Program-made: the position numbers and the translations under genes
Notes under the pieces: generated by a model
What the model saw: only the letters and a program-made list of their open reading frames with translations
What the model was told of the DNA's origin: nothing
The model's database searches: none
Source: JBGTHB01 sp041746415
GTDB lineage: Bacteria > Pseudomonadota > Gammaproteobacteria > Coxiellales > Coxiellaceae
NCBI GenBank assembly: GCA_041746415.1
Contig: JBGTHB010000057.1
Coordinates: 1-13,742 of the forward strand
Length of the DNA: 13,742 nt
Reading direction: 5' to 3'
Shown here: positions 5,468 to 12,946 of the stretch, in pieces
Numbering within the stretch: the stretch's first letter is position 1
Layout: every line of letters begins with the position of its first letter

Positions 5468-7994
5468 ATGCTATTTTTTTCAGTTCATAGAGTATATCAA
5501 GTGCTGCGCGCGGTGATAAGTCATCTAAGTTAAGTTGTTGCAATTGGGTAATCAACGGGTGAGGTTCTGGCTCGGCAAAGAGCTTCATTTGTTGAAAAGA
5601 ATTGCTTTTTGCTGCATGAGAAGAAGATTCCAGTTCGCGTAGTTTGGTTTTTGCCGTGGTGATCACTTGGTGAGGAATACCGGCCAGTTTGGCTACGTGT
5701 AATCCATAACTTTGTGATGCAGGGCCCGCTTTTACTTCGTGTAAAAAAACAATTTCATCATTGTGCTCGGTAGCGGTTAGGTGCACGTTGATGATGCTTG
5801 GCATCTCATCAGCAAGCTGGGTTAGTTCAAAATAGTGTGTGGCAAATAAAGTGAAAGCGCCGGTGATGTTAGCAAGGTGTTTGGCGCAGGCGAATGCCAA
5901 TGATAACCCATCAAATGTACTGGTGCCGCGACCAATTTCATCCATCAACACCAAGCTGTTGGCGGTAGCGTTATGTAAGATATTTGCCGTTTCGGTCATC
6001 TCGACCATAAAAGTAGAGCGACCACTGGTTAAGTCATCTTGGGCGCCTATGCGTGTAAAGATGCGATCAATGGGGCCGAGCAAACATTTTTTAGCAGGAA
6101 CATAAAAGCCACTGTAGGCCATAATAATAATTAAGGCATTTTGCCGCATGAAAGTGGATTTGCCGCCCATGTTGGGACCGGTAATAATCTGCATTTTTTG
6201 TTTGTCATTAAATAGTAAATCGTTCGGTATAAAGGGACTATTCAATAACGTTTCAATAACCAGGTGTCGACCGCTTTCAATTTCAATGTGGTTGGTGGTG
6301 ATAAACTGCGGTTGCGTGAGGTTAAATTGTTCCGTTTGTTTCGCGCCTGCGTGTAATACATCCAGTTGCGTTATGGCGTCCGCTATTTTTTGTAATACGG
6401 CAATTTCTTGAGTTAAGTGTTCTAACAGCTCTTCATAAAGTGCTTTTTCACGCGCTAATGCTTTTGAGCGTGCGCTCAGTACTTTTTCTTCAAAGTGTTT
6501 AAGCTCTGGAGTAACGTAACGTTCAACATTTTTTAATGTTTGACGACGAATATAGTTGTTCGGTGCTTGCGCGGCTTGATTGCGTGAGATTTCAATATAG
6601 TAACCATGAATGCGGTTATAACCAACATTCAATGTGCTTAAATTAGTGCGCTTTTTTTCTTGCGCTTCAAGATCAATTAAAAATTGACTGCTGTTGTCGC
6701 TTAAATTACGCAACTCGTCGAGAGTGTTGTCGTAACCTGTTTTGATCATGCCACCTTCACGTGTTACCACCGGTGGATTGTCTGTGATGGCTTTTTCGAG
6801 TAAGGAGTGGATGACGGGTTGTGGTGTGAGCGTCGTCATGATAGCCGTAAGTTTCGGGCTGGTGTGAGATGACAGTGTGTTTTGCACGATTTCAAGCTGT
6901 GATAAAGCATAACGCAAATGCACTAAATCACGTGGACGCGCACTTTTTAAAGCAACGCGAGCTAAGATACGTTCTAAATCACCAATGCCTTTTAAAATAG
7001 GGGTTAATGAATCGTGGGTGTGTTGATTAAGTAAATCGGCTATGGCTTGATGACGTTGATTGATTTCACCGGTATCGCGCAAAGGCCGATATAACCAGCG
7101 ACGCAAACAACGTGAACCCATAGTAGTTGCCGTTAAATCCATTACGTCAAACAAAGCATTTAACTCGAGATTGGTTTGACAGTTATTGTCTAGCACAATG
7201 TAGTCGCTAGTATTGTCTTTTTTAATCGAGCGCAAGTGAGGTAGCGCTGATTTTTGAGTGTATTTAACGTACTGTAATAAACAACCCGCAGCGCCAATGT
7301 AGAGTGCGTTTTCGCTTAAGCCAAAGCCCGTTAAGTCTTGGGTGCTGAATTGTTGGGTTAATTGTTGCAATGCGGATTTGTTTTCAAACTCCCATGGCGG
7401 ACGAAGTTTTATAGCGTGTTCTGCGATGAATGGTAATTTAAGTTCGCTGGTATCGGCCAATAAAATTTCAGCTGGCATTAACCGCGCAATTTCGTTGATA
7501 AGTTCATTTTTCGATTTAAATTCATTCACCCTGAAATCGCCATTGGTGATGTCGAGGGTAGCAATGGCAAAATCATTTTTTGCTTCATTGACTACGACTA
7601 ATAAATTATCGTGGTGTTGCTCAAGTAAAGCCTCATCACTGACGGTGCCGGGAGTAATGATACGTGTAACTTCACGCGCAACAGGACCTTTGGTGGTAGC
7701 TGGATCGCCCACTTGTTCGCAAATGGCAATGGACTCGCCGCGTTTAACCAACCGCGCTAAATAATTTTCAGCAGCATGAAATGGAATGCCAGCCATTGGT
7801 AATGGTTGGCCTGCGGACTGTCCACGTTGCGTTAACGTAATATCTAATAATTTTGCGGCGCGTTTTGCGTCTTCGTAAAATAATTCATAGAAATCGCCGA
7901 GGCGATAAAACACCAGCATGTCTGGGTACTGTGCTTTGATGGCTAAATATTGCCGGATCATAGGTGTGTGTTGAGAAAGTTCAGCCGTGGTCAT
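5466..7994 (-). CDS. mutS: DNA mismatch repair protein MutS
   Basis: MutS recognises base mismatches and small loops and, on ATP binding, becomes a sliding clamp that recruits MutL. At 842 residues it is close to E. coli MutS (853). The mismatch-binding Phe-x-Glu is present in GDFYELF (Phe35, Glu37). The connector and lever/clamp domains occupy about 130-560 (EFENKSALQQL, GSRCLRRWLYRPL, NVGYNRIHGYYIEIS). The ATPase has Walker A GPNMGGKST (606-614), the signature-like STFMVEMTET (660-669), Walker B LVLMDE (681-686) and ATHYFELT. QMKLF at 802-806 looks like a beta-clamp binding motif, and the C-terminal helix-turn-helix LSPRAALDILYELKK closes the protein. All key residues are intact, so a mutator defect is not predicted. 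The start has TGGAG about 8 bases upstream. It heads a minus-strand unit with mltB and the glycosyltransferase; mutL is not in the window. Confidence 0.98.
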   Translation of the reverse strand: MTTAELSQHTPMIRQYLAIKAQYPDMLVFYRLGDFYELFYEDAKRAAKLLDITLTQRGQSAGQPLPMAGIPFHAAENYLARLVKRGESIAICEQVGDPATTKGPVAREVTRIITPGTVSDEALLEQHHDNLLVVVNEAKNDFAIATLDITNGDFRVNEFKSKNELINEIARLMPAEILLADTSELKLPFIAEHAIKLRPPWEFENKSALQQLTQQFSTQDLTGFGLSENALYIGAAGCLLQYVKYTQKSALPHLRSIKKDNTSDYIVLDNNCQTNLELNALFDVMDLTATTMGSRCLRRWLYRPLRDTGEINQRHQAIADLLNQHTHDSLTPILKGIGDLERILARVALKSARPRDLVHLRYALSQLEIVQNTLSSHTSPKLTAIMTTLTPQPVIHSLLEKAITDNPPVVTREGGMIKTGYDNTLDELRNLSDNSSQFLIDLEAQEKKRTNLSTLNVGYNRIHGYYIEISRNQAAQAPNNYIRRQTLKNVERYVTPELKHFEEKVLSARSKALAREKALYEELLEHLTQEIAVLQKIADAITQLDVLHAGAKQTEQFNLTQPQFITTNHIEIESGRHLVIETLLNSPFIPNDLLFNDKQKMQIITGPNMGGKSTFMRQNALIIIMAYSGFYVPAKKCLLGPIDRIFTRIGAQDDLTSGRSTFMVEMTETANILHNATANSLVLMDEIGRGTSTFDGLSLAFACAKHLANITGAFTLFATHYFELTQLADEMPSIINVHLTATEHNDEIVFLHEVKAGPASQSYGLHVAKLAGIPHQVITTAKTKLRELESSSHAAKSNSFQQMKLFAEPEPHPLITQLQQLNLDDLSPRAALDILYELKKIA

Positions 7995-8080
7995 GGTTCA
8001 ACTCCATTAAAAGACTGCCACAGCTTAGAGAAAGCTATGATAAACTGCAATCTTCCAGCGCAAATTGCCGGTTAATTAAA
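7995..8080. promoter_or_regulatory. Divergent intergenic promoter region between mutS and pncC
   Basis: The only head-to-head gap in the window, 86 bases, so promoters for both directions should lie here. A TATGAT (8036-8041, + strand, 5 of 6 to the sigma-70 -10 consensus) would give a leader of about 35 bases for pncC. On the - strand the overlapping TATCAT (8042-8037, also 5 of 6) would give a similar leader for mutS, with a TTTGCG 16 bases upstream as a poor -35. Neither has a convincing -35. On the mutS side a TGGAG ribosome-binding site lies at about 8002-8006 (minus strand). No repressor operator or SOS box was recognised. Confidence 0.35.
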
Positions 8081-8587
8081 ATGGATGGCAAACAAATGAT
8101 TAATCAAATTTATCCTAACAGTAAACGACTGGGTGAATTATTAAAAACACAGCGTTTAAAAATTGTTACCGCTGAATCTTGTACAAGCGGTGGTTTGGCT
8201 TATTATTTAACGGCTGTTTCGGGGAGTTCAGAGTACCTTGATCGTGGGTTTGTTACGTATTCAAATCAAGCTAAAATCGACGTGCTGGGGGTGAAGCCCG
8301 ACGTCATTGAAAAATTTGGTGCAGTAAGTGAGCAAACTGCAAAAGCAATGGCAGAGGGCGCATTAAGAAATAGCCAAGCGGATGTTGCCATTACGATTAC
8401 GGGTGTGGCAGGACCACTCGGTGGTACGCTTGAAAAACCGGTGGGCCTAGTGTGTTTTGGCTTTATGCAAAAAAATCAAACAGCAAAAACGGCAAAAAAG
8501 TTTTTTACCCCAGATCGGGCGCATATTCGACATCAGGCCATTGCGTTTGCGCTGCAATGGGGAATTGAAAATATTTCATCCAAATGA
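8081..8587 (+). CDS. pncC: Nicotinamide-nucleotide amidohydrolase (CinA C-terminal domain protein)
   Basis: PncC deamidates nicotinamide mononucleotide to nicotinic acid mononucleotide, returning the NMN released by NAD-dependent DNA ligase to NAD synthesis. This is the stand-alone CinA C-terminal domain of about 168 residues, as in E. coli PncC (YgaD), without the N-terminal CinA/MoaB-like domain. Family blocks are TAESCTSGGL (catalytic Ser about residue 33), SSEYLDRGFVTYSNQAK, GAVSEQTAKAMAEGAL, ITGVAGPLGGTLEKPVG and a C-terminal DRAHIRHQAIAFAL. The loop usually read as AGPxGGSxEKPVG has Thr for Ser here. ATG 8081 and ATG 8096 are both possible; neither has a strong ribosome-binding site. 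The long frame reaching back to 7964 would overlap the mutS start and is not supported. It precedes recA, a common arrangement (cinA-recA). Confidence 0.9.
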   Translation: MDGKQMINQIYPNSKRLGELLKTQRLKIVTAESCTSGGLAYYLTAVSGSSEYLDRGFVTYSNQAKIDVLGVKPDVIEKFGAVSEQTAKAMAEGALRNSQADVAITITGVAGPLGGTLEKPVGLVCFGFMQKNQTAKTAKKFFTPDRAHIRHQAIAFALQWGIENISSK

Positions 8588-8748
8588 TAGCTGTGCTGTT
8601 ATGCCATTGAGAAAGGGACAACGGACTGTGGTTATTATTGGCAATTTAAACTCGCCAACCCGAAGGCTACTTCAAATCGTGGTTGCGCGGCGAAATAAAA
8701 AATGAGAATATAGTGAGAACGAACAAAAACAAGCTAAAAGGAGCAGAC
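8588..8748 (+). promoter_or_regulatory. recA upstream region with RBS and a weak -10; no SOS box seen
   Basis: The 161-base pncC-recA gap is the longest in the window. A strong Shine-Dalgarno element AAAAGGAG lies at 8737-8743, 5 bases before the recA ATG, and fixes that start. TATAGT at 8709-8714 is a fair -10 (5 of 6) without a good -35 (TTGCGC at 8683-8688 is 20 bases away). Reading for the gammaproteobacterial LexA operator CTGT-N8-ACAG on this stretch finds CTGT at 8591, 8595 and 8626 but no partner ACAG at the right distance. A 34-codon basic frame (8601-8705) lies here without a ribosome-binding site. Confidence 0.4.
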
Positions 8749-9798
8749 ATGGACAACCGAGACAAAGCATTACAGGCGGCATTAAGCCAAATTGAAAAAC
8801 AATATGGCAAAGGTTCCGTGATGCGCCTAGGCGCGCATGCGGCGGCACGGGATATTGATATCATTTCAACAGGATCATTGGGATTGGATGTCGCTTTAGG
8901 AATAGGCGGTTTGCCGCGTGGTCGCGTGGTTGAAATTTATGGGCCAGAATCATCTGGTAAAACCACACTGACATTACAAACAATTGCTTCTTGCCAAAAA
9001 TTGGGTGGGACAGCAGCATTTGTTGATGCCGAACACGCTTTAGATCCTATTTATGCTAAAAAACTAGGTGTGAATGTGGATGATTTATTAGTTTCTCAAC
9101 CGGATACAGGCGAGCAAGCACTAGAGATTACCGACATGCTGGTGCGTTCTGGTGCCGTCGATATGGTGGTTGTGGATTCGGTTGCCGCTTTAACACCAAA
9201 AGCAGAGATTGAAGGCGAGATGGGTGACTCGCATATGGGTTTACAAGCACGATTAATGTCACAAGCATTGCGCAAGCTAACCGCAAACATTAAGCGTTCC
9301 AATACGTTGGTGATTTTCATTAACCAAATCCGTATTAAAATTGGTGTAATGTTTGGCAATCCAGAAACGACTACGGGTGGTAACGCTTTAAAATTTTATG
9401 CTTCAGTCCGTTTGGATATTCGTCGTATCGGTGCGGTGAAAAAAGGGGATGAAATTTTAGGAAATGAAACACGTGTTAAAGTTGTGAAAAACAAAGTGGC
9501 GCCACCATTTAAAAATGTTGAATTTGAAATTTTATATGGCTCTGGAATTTCGCGCGAAGGCGAGTTGATTTTATTGGGTGTTGAGCATAATTTAATTGAA
9601 AAATCAGGTGCGTGGTACAGCTACAATGGTGAGCGTATTGGTCAAGGCAAAGATAATGTGCGTAACTTTTTGATTGAAAACCCAACGATTGCCAATGAAA
9701 TTGACACTAAGCTGAGAGAGATTTTGCTACCTAAACCAGTTAAACAGTCAAAAGAGGTGGTGGAAGCTGAGTTAGATGAAGCAGTTGAGGTTGAGTAA
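8749..9798 (+). CDS. recA: Recombinase RecA
   Basis: RecA forms ATP-dependent filaments on single-stranded DNA, performs homologous strand exchange, and in SOS-competent species triggers LexA cleavage. The 349-residue product is full length (E. coli 353). It has Walker A GPESSGKT (65-72), catalytic Glu95 in FVDAEHALDP, Walker B MVVVDS (139-144), the L1 loop EGEMGDSHMGLQARLMSQALRK starting about 155, and the L2 loop FINQIRIKIGVMFGNPETTTGG starting at about 190. L2 has Ile where E. coli and most RecA proteins have Met (QIRMK), a conservative change. The C-terminal tail is acidic (EVVEAELDEAVEVE), as in other RecA proteins where it dampens activity. The start is ATG 8749, five bases after AAAAGGAG; an in-frame TTG at 8683 is rejected. 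recX follows after 27 bases, so the two are probably co-transcribed. Confidence 0.98.
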   Translation: MDNRDKALQAALSQIEKQYGKGSVMRLGAHAAARDIDIISTGSLGLDVALGIGGLPRGRVVEIYGPESSGKTTLTLQTIASCQKLGGTAAFVDAEHALDPIYAKKLGVNVDDLLVSQPDTGEQALEITDMLVRSGAVDMVVVDSVAALTPKAEIEGEMGDSHMGLQARLMSQALRKLTANIKRSNTLVIFINQIRIKIGVMFGNPETTTGGNALKFYASVRLDIRRIGAVKKGDEILGNETRVKVVKNKVAPPFKNVEFEILYGSGISREGELILLGVEHNLIEKSGAWYSYNGERIGQGKDNVRNFLIENPTIANEIDTKLREILLPKPVKQSKEVVEAELDEAVEVE

Positions 9799-9825
9799 GC
9801 TGTGCAGTGAATTGTAGCCTGCGAA

Positions 9826-10272
9826 ATGATAGCAAATGAAATAGATTGGTATAACCGTGCTGTGGGTTTATTGGCCCGGCGGGAGCACTCTGTTTTTGAG
9901 CTGAGGCAAAAACTTCGGCAAAAGGGTGCATTGTCTGCGGAAATTGATGATGTTTTGCAGCGATTAGTTGAGCGCAACTATCAATCGGATGAGCGATTTG
10001 CACTAAGCTATGTTCGTACGCGTGTGGCAGCGGGGTTTGGTCCAATTCGCATACGTGTTGAGTTGGTTGCTAGAGGTGTAGCGCCGGAACTTATTGATAC
10101 GGCGCTAAGCCGCTCAGATGTTTTTTGGCAACAGCAGTTGAGTGCGCTCTGGCAACGACGTTTTCATGGTAAGTTACCTAAAAATCAGCAAGAATACGGT
10201 CGACAAGTGCGCTTTTTGGTGCAGCGTGGTTTTCCAACTGCGTTGGTGTTACGGCTAATTTGCATTTCATAG
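9826..10272 (+). CDS. recX: Regulatory protein RecX (RecA inhibitor)
   Basis: RecX binds in the groove of the RecA filament and blocks its extension. The 148-residue protein shows the family's three-helix repeats: AVGLLARREHSVFELRQKLRQKG at about 12-34, VLQRLVERNYQSDERFALSYVRTRVAAGFGPIRIRVELVARGV in the middle, and a last repeat ending QVRFLVQRGFPTALVLRLI. This is slightly shorter than E. coli RecX (166). The ATG at 9826 is preceded only by a weak purine stretch (gcgaa); low initiation relative to recA fits the known need to keep RecX far below RecA. The 27-base recA-recX gap has a small CTGTGCAG palindrome and no strong hairpin, so no attenuator is claimed. Position after recA makes the assignment firm. 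Confidence 0.93.
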   Translation: MIANEIDWYNRAVGLLARREHSVFELRQKLRQKGALSAEIDDVLQRLVERNYQSDERFALSYVRTRVAAGFGPIRIRVELVARGVAPELIDTALSRSDVFWQQQLSALWQRRFHGKLPKNQQEYGRQVRFLVQRGFPTALVLRLICIS

Positions 10273-10341
10273 AGGCGTGTTGTTAGGCAGTGCGCCAGCA
10301 TTAAAGAATAGGCTTTTAACGCAAACCTAAATAAGAAGAAA

Positions 10342-12936
10342 ATGAAAAGTAACGAGATACGACAACTTTTTTTAGATTACTTTAAAGCACATGGCCATGA
10401 GATTGTGGCGTCGAGCTCTTTGGTTCCGGGTAATGATCCAACATTACTGTTTACCAATGCAGGCATGGTGCAATTCAAAGATGTGTTCTTGGGTTTGGAA
10501 AAAAAGCGGTTCACGCGTGCTACTTCGTCACAAAAATGCGTGCGTGCCGGCGGTAAGCACAATGATTTAGAAAACGTGGGCTACACTTTACGTCACCATA
10601 CTTTTTTTGAGATGTTAGGCAATTTTAGTTTCGGTGATTACTTTAAAGTGGAGGCGATTAACTTTGCTTGGCGTTTTTTGACGGAAGCACTTAAAATTCC
10701 GCCGCAAAAACTATGGATTACAGTTTATAAAAAAGACAAAGAGAGCGAAGAGATTTGGCTTAACAAAATAGGTGTGGATCCCAAGCGTTTTTCACGTTGT
10801 GGCGAGAAAGATAATTTTTGGTCGATGGGTGAAACCGGTCCTTGTGGTCCTTGCACTGAAATTTTTTATGATCATGGTGAAAGCGTTATGGGTGGACCGC
10901 CTGGTTCGCCGAATGAAGACGGTGATCGTTATGTCGAAATTTGGAATTTGGTTTTTATGCAATATAACCGCGATATTAGCGGCAATTTGGTTGATTTACC
11001 CAGACAGTCGGTTGATACAGGAATGGGATTAGAGCGCATCGCCTGCGTTATGCAAAATGTGCATGATAACTATGATACCGATTTGTTTGTGCCTTTATTA
11101 TCGGCACTTGCCGAACTTGTACCTTGTGACGATTTTAAAAATACCTCTATGCGTGTCATTGTCGATCACATTCGCTCTTGCTCATTTTTAATTGCGGATG
11201 GCGTAGTGCCATCCAATGAAGGGCGCGGGTATGTGTTGCGGCGGATTATTCGTCGCGCAGTGCGCCATGGTTATAAGCTTGGGCAACAAAAACCATTTTT
11301 TTATAAATTAGTGCCAGCATTAATTGCTGTGATAGGTGGTGCGTATCCAGAGTTAGTGAAATCCCAAAAGCTTATTGAGCAATTACTGAAACAAGAAGAA
11401 CAACAATTTGCTAAAACGTTAATGACAGGTATGAAAATTTTAGATCAAGAAACACAATCATTAACAAGCACGCAAATTCCCGGTCAGATTGTATTTCAGA
11501 TGTATGACACCTATGGTTTTCCACCTGATTTAACCGCAGATATTGCGCGTGAACGGGGATTAACATTGGATCATGTGGGTTTTGAAAAAGCGATGGCCCG
11601 CCAACGTGAGCAGTCACAACAAGCGCAAACATTTAATGTTGATATGACACAAAAAATTCATATCGGTGCTAAAACACAATTTGTGGGTTATGAGCTGAAT
11701 GAATGTATAGCTAGTGTCGCGACATTATTACAAGATAATCGGCCAGCTAATCAGCTTGGAAATGCGCAAACTGGCGTGGTGATTTTGGATAAGACGCCAT
11801 TTTATGCTGAAAGTGGTGGTCAAGTGGGTGATAGTGGCTATTTGTATTTTGATACAGGCAGCTTTCGTGTGGAAGACACTCGCAAACAAGGTGATGCGTA
11901 TTTGCATATTGGTAAAATGCAAAATGGCGTAATGAAGTTGGGTGATAGCGTGCGTGCGGAAATTGATCGTGAGCGACGACGCGATATCATGCTTAATCAT
12001 TCGGCTACGCACCTTTTACATGAAGCATTACGTCGGGTATTGGGTGAACATGTCCAACAAAAAGGTTCATTAGTGGAAGCTAAGCGCTTGCGCTTTGATT
12101 TTTCTCATCCTAATGCACTGACATTACAAGAGTTGCAAGCGATTGAACGCATAGTAAATGAAGTTATCATTGAAAATTTAACGGGCACGATTCGTGTAAC
12201 GACACCAGACGAAGCAAAAAACAGTGGTGCATTAGCATTATTTGGTGAGCGTTATGGAGATGAAGTGAGGGTGCTGAGCATTGGAGAATTTTCCACTGAA
12301 ATTTGTGGTGGCACGCACGTTGAACACACAGGTGAAATCGGTTTTTTTAAAATTGTCAATGAAACCGCTGTTGCTTCTGGTGTGCGTCGACTTGAGGCTG
12401 TGACAGGACAATACGCATTGAATTTTGTGCAAGCGCGAGAAAATCAACTCAGTGAATTAAGTTTATTATTAAAAACCAGCGTTGATAATATTGCGCCAAA
12501 ATTACAGCAATTACTTGAAGCAAAAAAACAAACGGAAAAAGAATTGGCGCGTTTGAAACAACAGTTAGCTGGACAAAAATTTGCAGCACTGGCCGATCAC
12601 ATGAAAAAAGTTGGCGACATAGAATTAGTGGCAATTGAATTAAAAGACGTGGATCGTGAGATGTTGCGTGACGCATTAGATAAATTAAAAAACCAACTTA
12701 CGCATGCGGCGATTGTGTTGGCAGCCGTAATTGATGGCAAAGTTGTTATTGTAACAGGCGTGAGTAAACCGTGTTTAAAATTTTTTAACGCGTCAGAATT
12801 GTTAAATCACGTTGCTAAACAGGTTGATGGTAAAGGTGGTGGACGCCCTGATTTGGCCCAAGGAGGGGGCGATAATCCAGCCAATCTCGCTGTTGCTTTA
12901 GCTTCAACAGAGGAGTTTGTTAAAAGCAAGCTATAA
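10342..12936 (+). CDS. alaS: Alanine--tRNA ligase
   Basis: AlaRS charges tRNA-Ala with alanine and hydrolyses mischarged Ser/Gly-tRNA. It is 864 residues (E. coli 876) and complete. The class II catalytic core spans about 1-240 (FTNAGMVQFKDVFLG, RHHTFFEMLGNFSFGDYFK, GPCGPCTEIFYD, VDTGMGLERI), followed by the tRNA-recognition domain (DHIRSCSFLIADGVVPSNEGRGYVLRRIIRRAVRH). The editing domain has the zinc ligands HSATH (His553, His557) and CGGTH (Cys655, His659). The C-Ala domain has a coiled coil (about 695-750) and ends with GGGRPDLAQGGG at 832-843. The recX-alaS gap is 69 bases with only a poor ribosome-binding site (aagaagaa) and a weak TTGTTA/AAGAAT-like promoter candidate, so it may be transcribed with recA-recX. 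lysC starts 10 bases after its stop. Confidence 0.98.
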   Translation: MKSNEIRQLFLDYFKAHGHEIVASSSLVPGNDPTLLFTNAGMVQFKDVFLGLEKKRFTRATSSQKCVRAGGKHNDLENVGYTLRHHTFFEMLGNFSFGDYFKVEAINFAWRFLTEALKIPPQKLWITVYKKDKESEEIWLNKIGVDPKRFSRCGEKDNFWSMGETGPCGPCTEIFYDHGESVMGGPPGSPNEDGDRYVEIWNLVFMQYNRDISGNLVDLPRQSVDTGMGLERIACVMQNVHDNYDTDLFVPLLSALAELVPCDDFKNTSMRVIVDHIRSCSFLIADGVVPSNEGRGYVLRRIIRRAVRHGYKLGQQKPFFYKLVPALIAVIGGAYPELVKSQKLIEQLLKQEEQQFAKTLMTGMKILDQETQSLTSTQIPGQIVFQMYDTYGFPPDLTADIARERGLTLDHVGFEKAMARQREQSQQAQTFNVDMTQKIHIGAKTQFVGYELNECIASVATLLQDNRPANQLGNAQTGVVILDKTPFYAESGGQVGDSGYLYFDTGSFRVEDTRKQGDAYLHIGKMQNGVMKLGDSVRAEIDRERRRDIMLNHSATHLLHEALRRVLGEHVQQKGSLVEAKRLRFDFSHPNALTLQELQAIERIVNEVIIENLTGTIRVTTPDEAKNSGALALFGERYGDEVRVLSIGEFSTEICGGTHVEHTGEIGFFKIVNETAVASGVRRLEAVTGQYALNFVQARENQLSELSLLLKTSVDNIAPKLQQLLEAKKQTEKELARLKQQLAGQKFAALADHMKKVGDIELVAIELKDVDREMLRDALDKLKNQLTHAAIVLAAVIDGKVVIVTGVSKPCLKFFNASELLNHVAKQVDGKGGGRPDLAQGGGDNPANLAVALASTEEFVKSKL

Positions 12937-12946
12937 TGTGAATTGT

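Noticed and set aside
7342..7764. 140-codon + strand frame inside mutS
   Set aside because: It is antisense to the conserved MutS N-terminal half with no initiation signal; a shadow of codon bias.
7964..8080. Upstream extension of pncC to 7964
   Set aside because: It overlaps the mutS start and its ribosome-binding site, and the added residues do not resemble PncC.
8081..8587. Altered loop in PncC (AGPLGGT in place of AGPxGGS) as a sign of lost activity
   Set aside because: The x position varies in the family and Thr for Ser is conservative; the catalytic ESCTSGG block is intact.
8683..8748. Upstream TTG start for recA
   Set aside because: The strong AAAAGGAG site and the family N-terminus place the start at ATG 8749.
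9642..10045. Two long antisense frames across the recA 3' end and recX
   Set aside because: They are opposite two clear genes, have no ribosome-binding sites and show low-complexity Ser/Thr/Leu/Gln composition typical of shadow frames.
10273..10341. Intrinsic terminator between recX and alaS
   Set aside because: GGCG and CGCC segments could pair but with a long loop and no following T-run.
12937..12946. Lysine riboswitch before lysC
   Set aside because: Only 10 bases separate alaS and lysC and the upstream sequence is conserved alaS coding.
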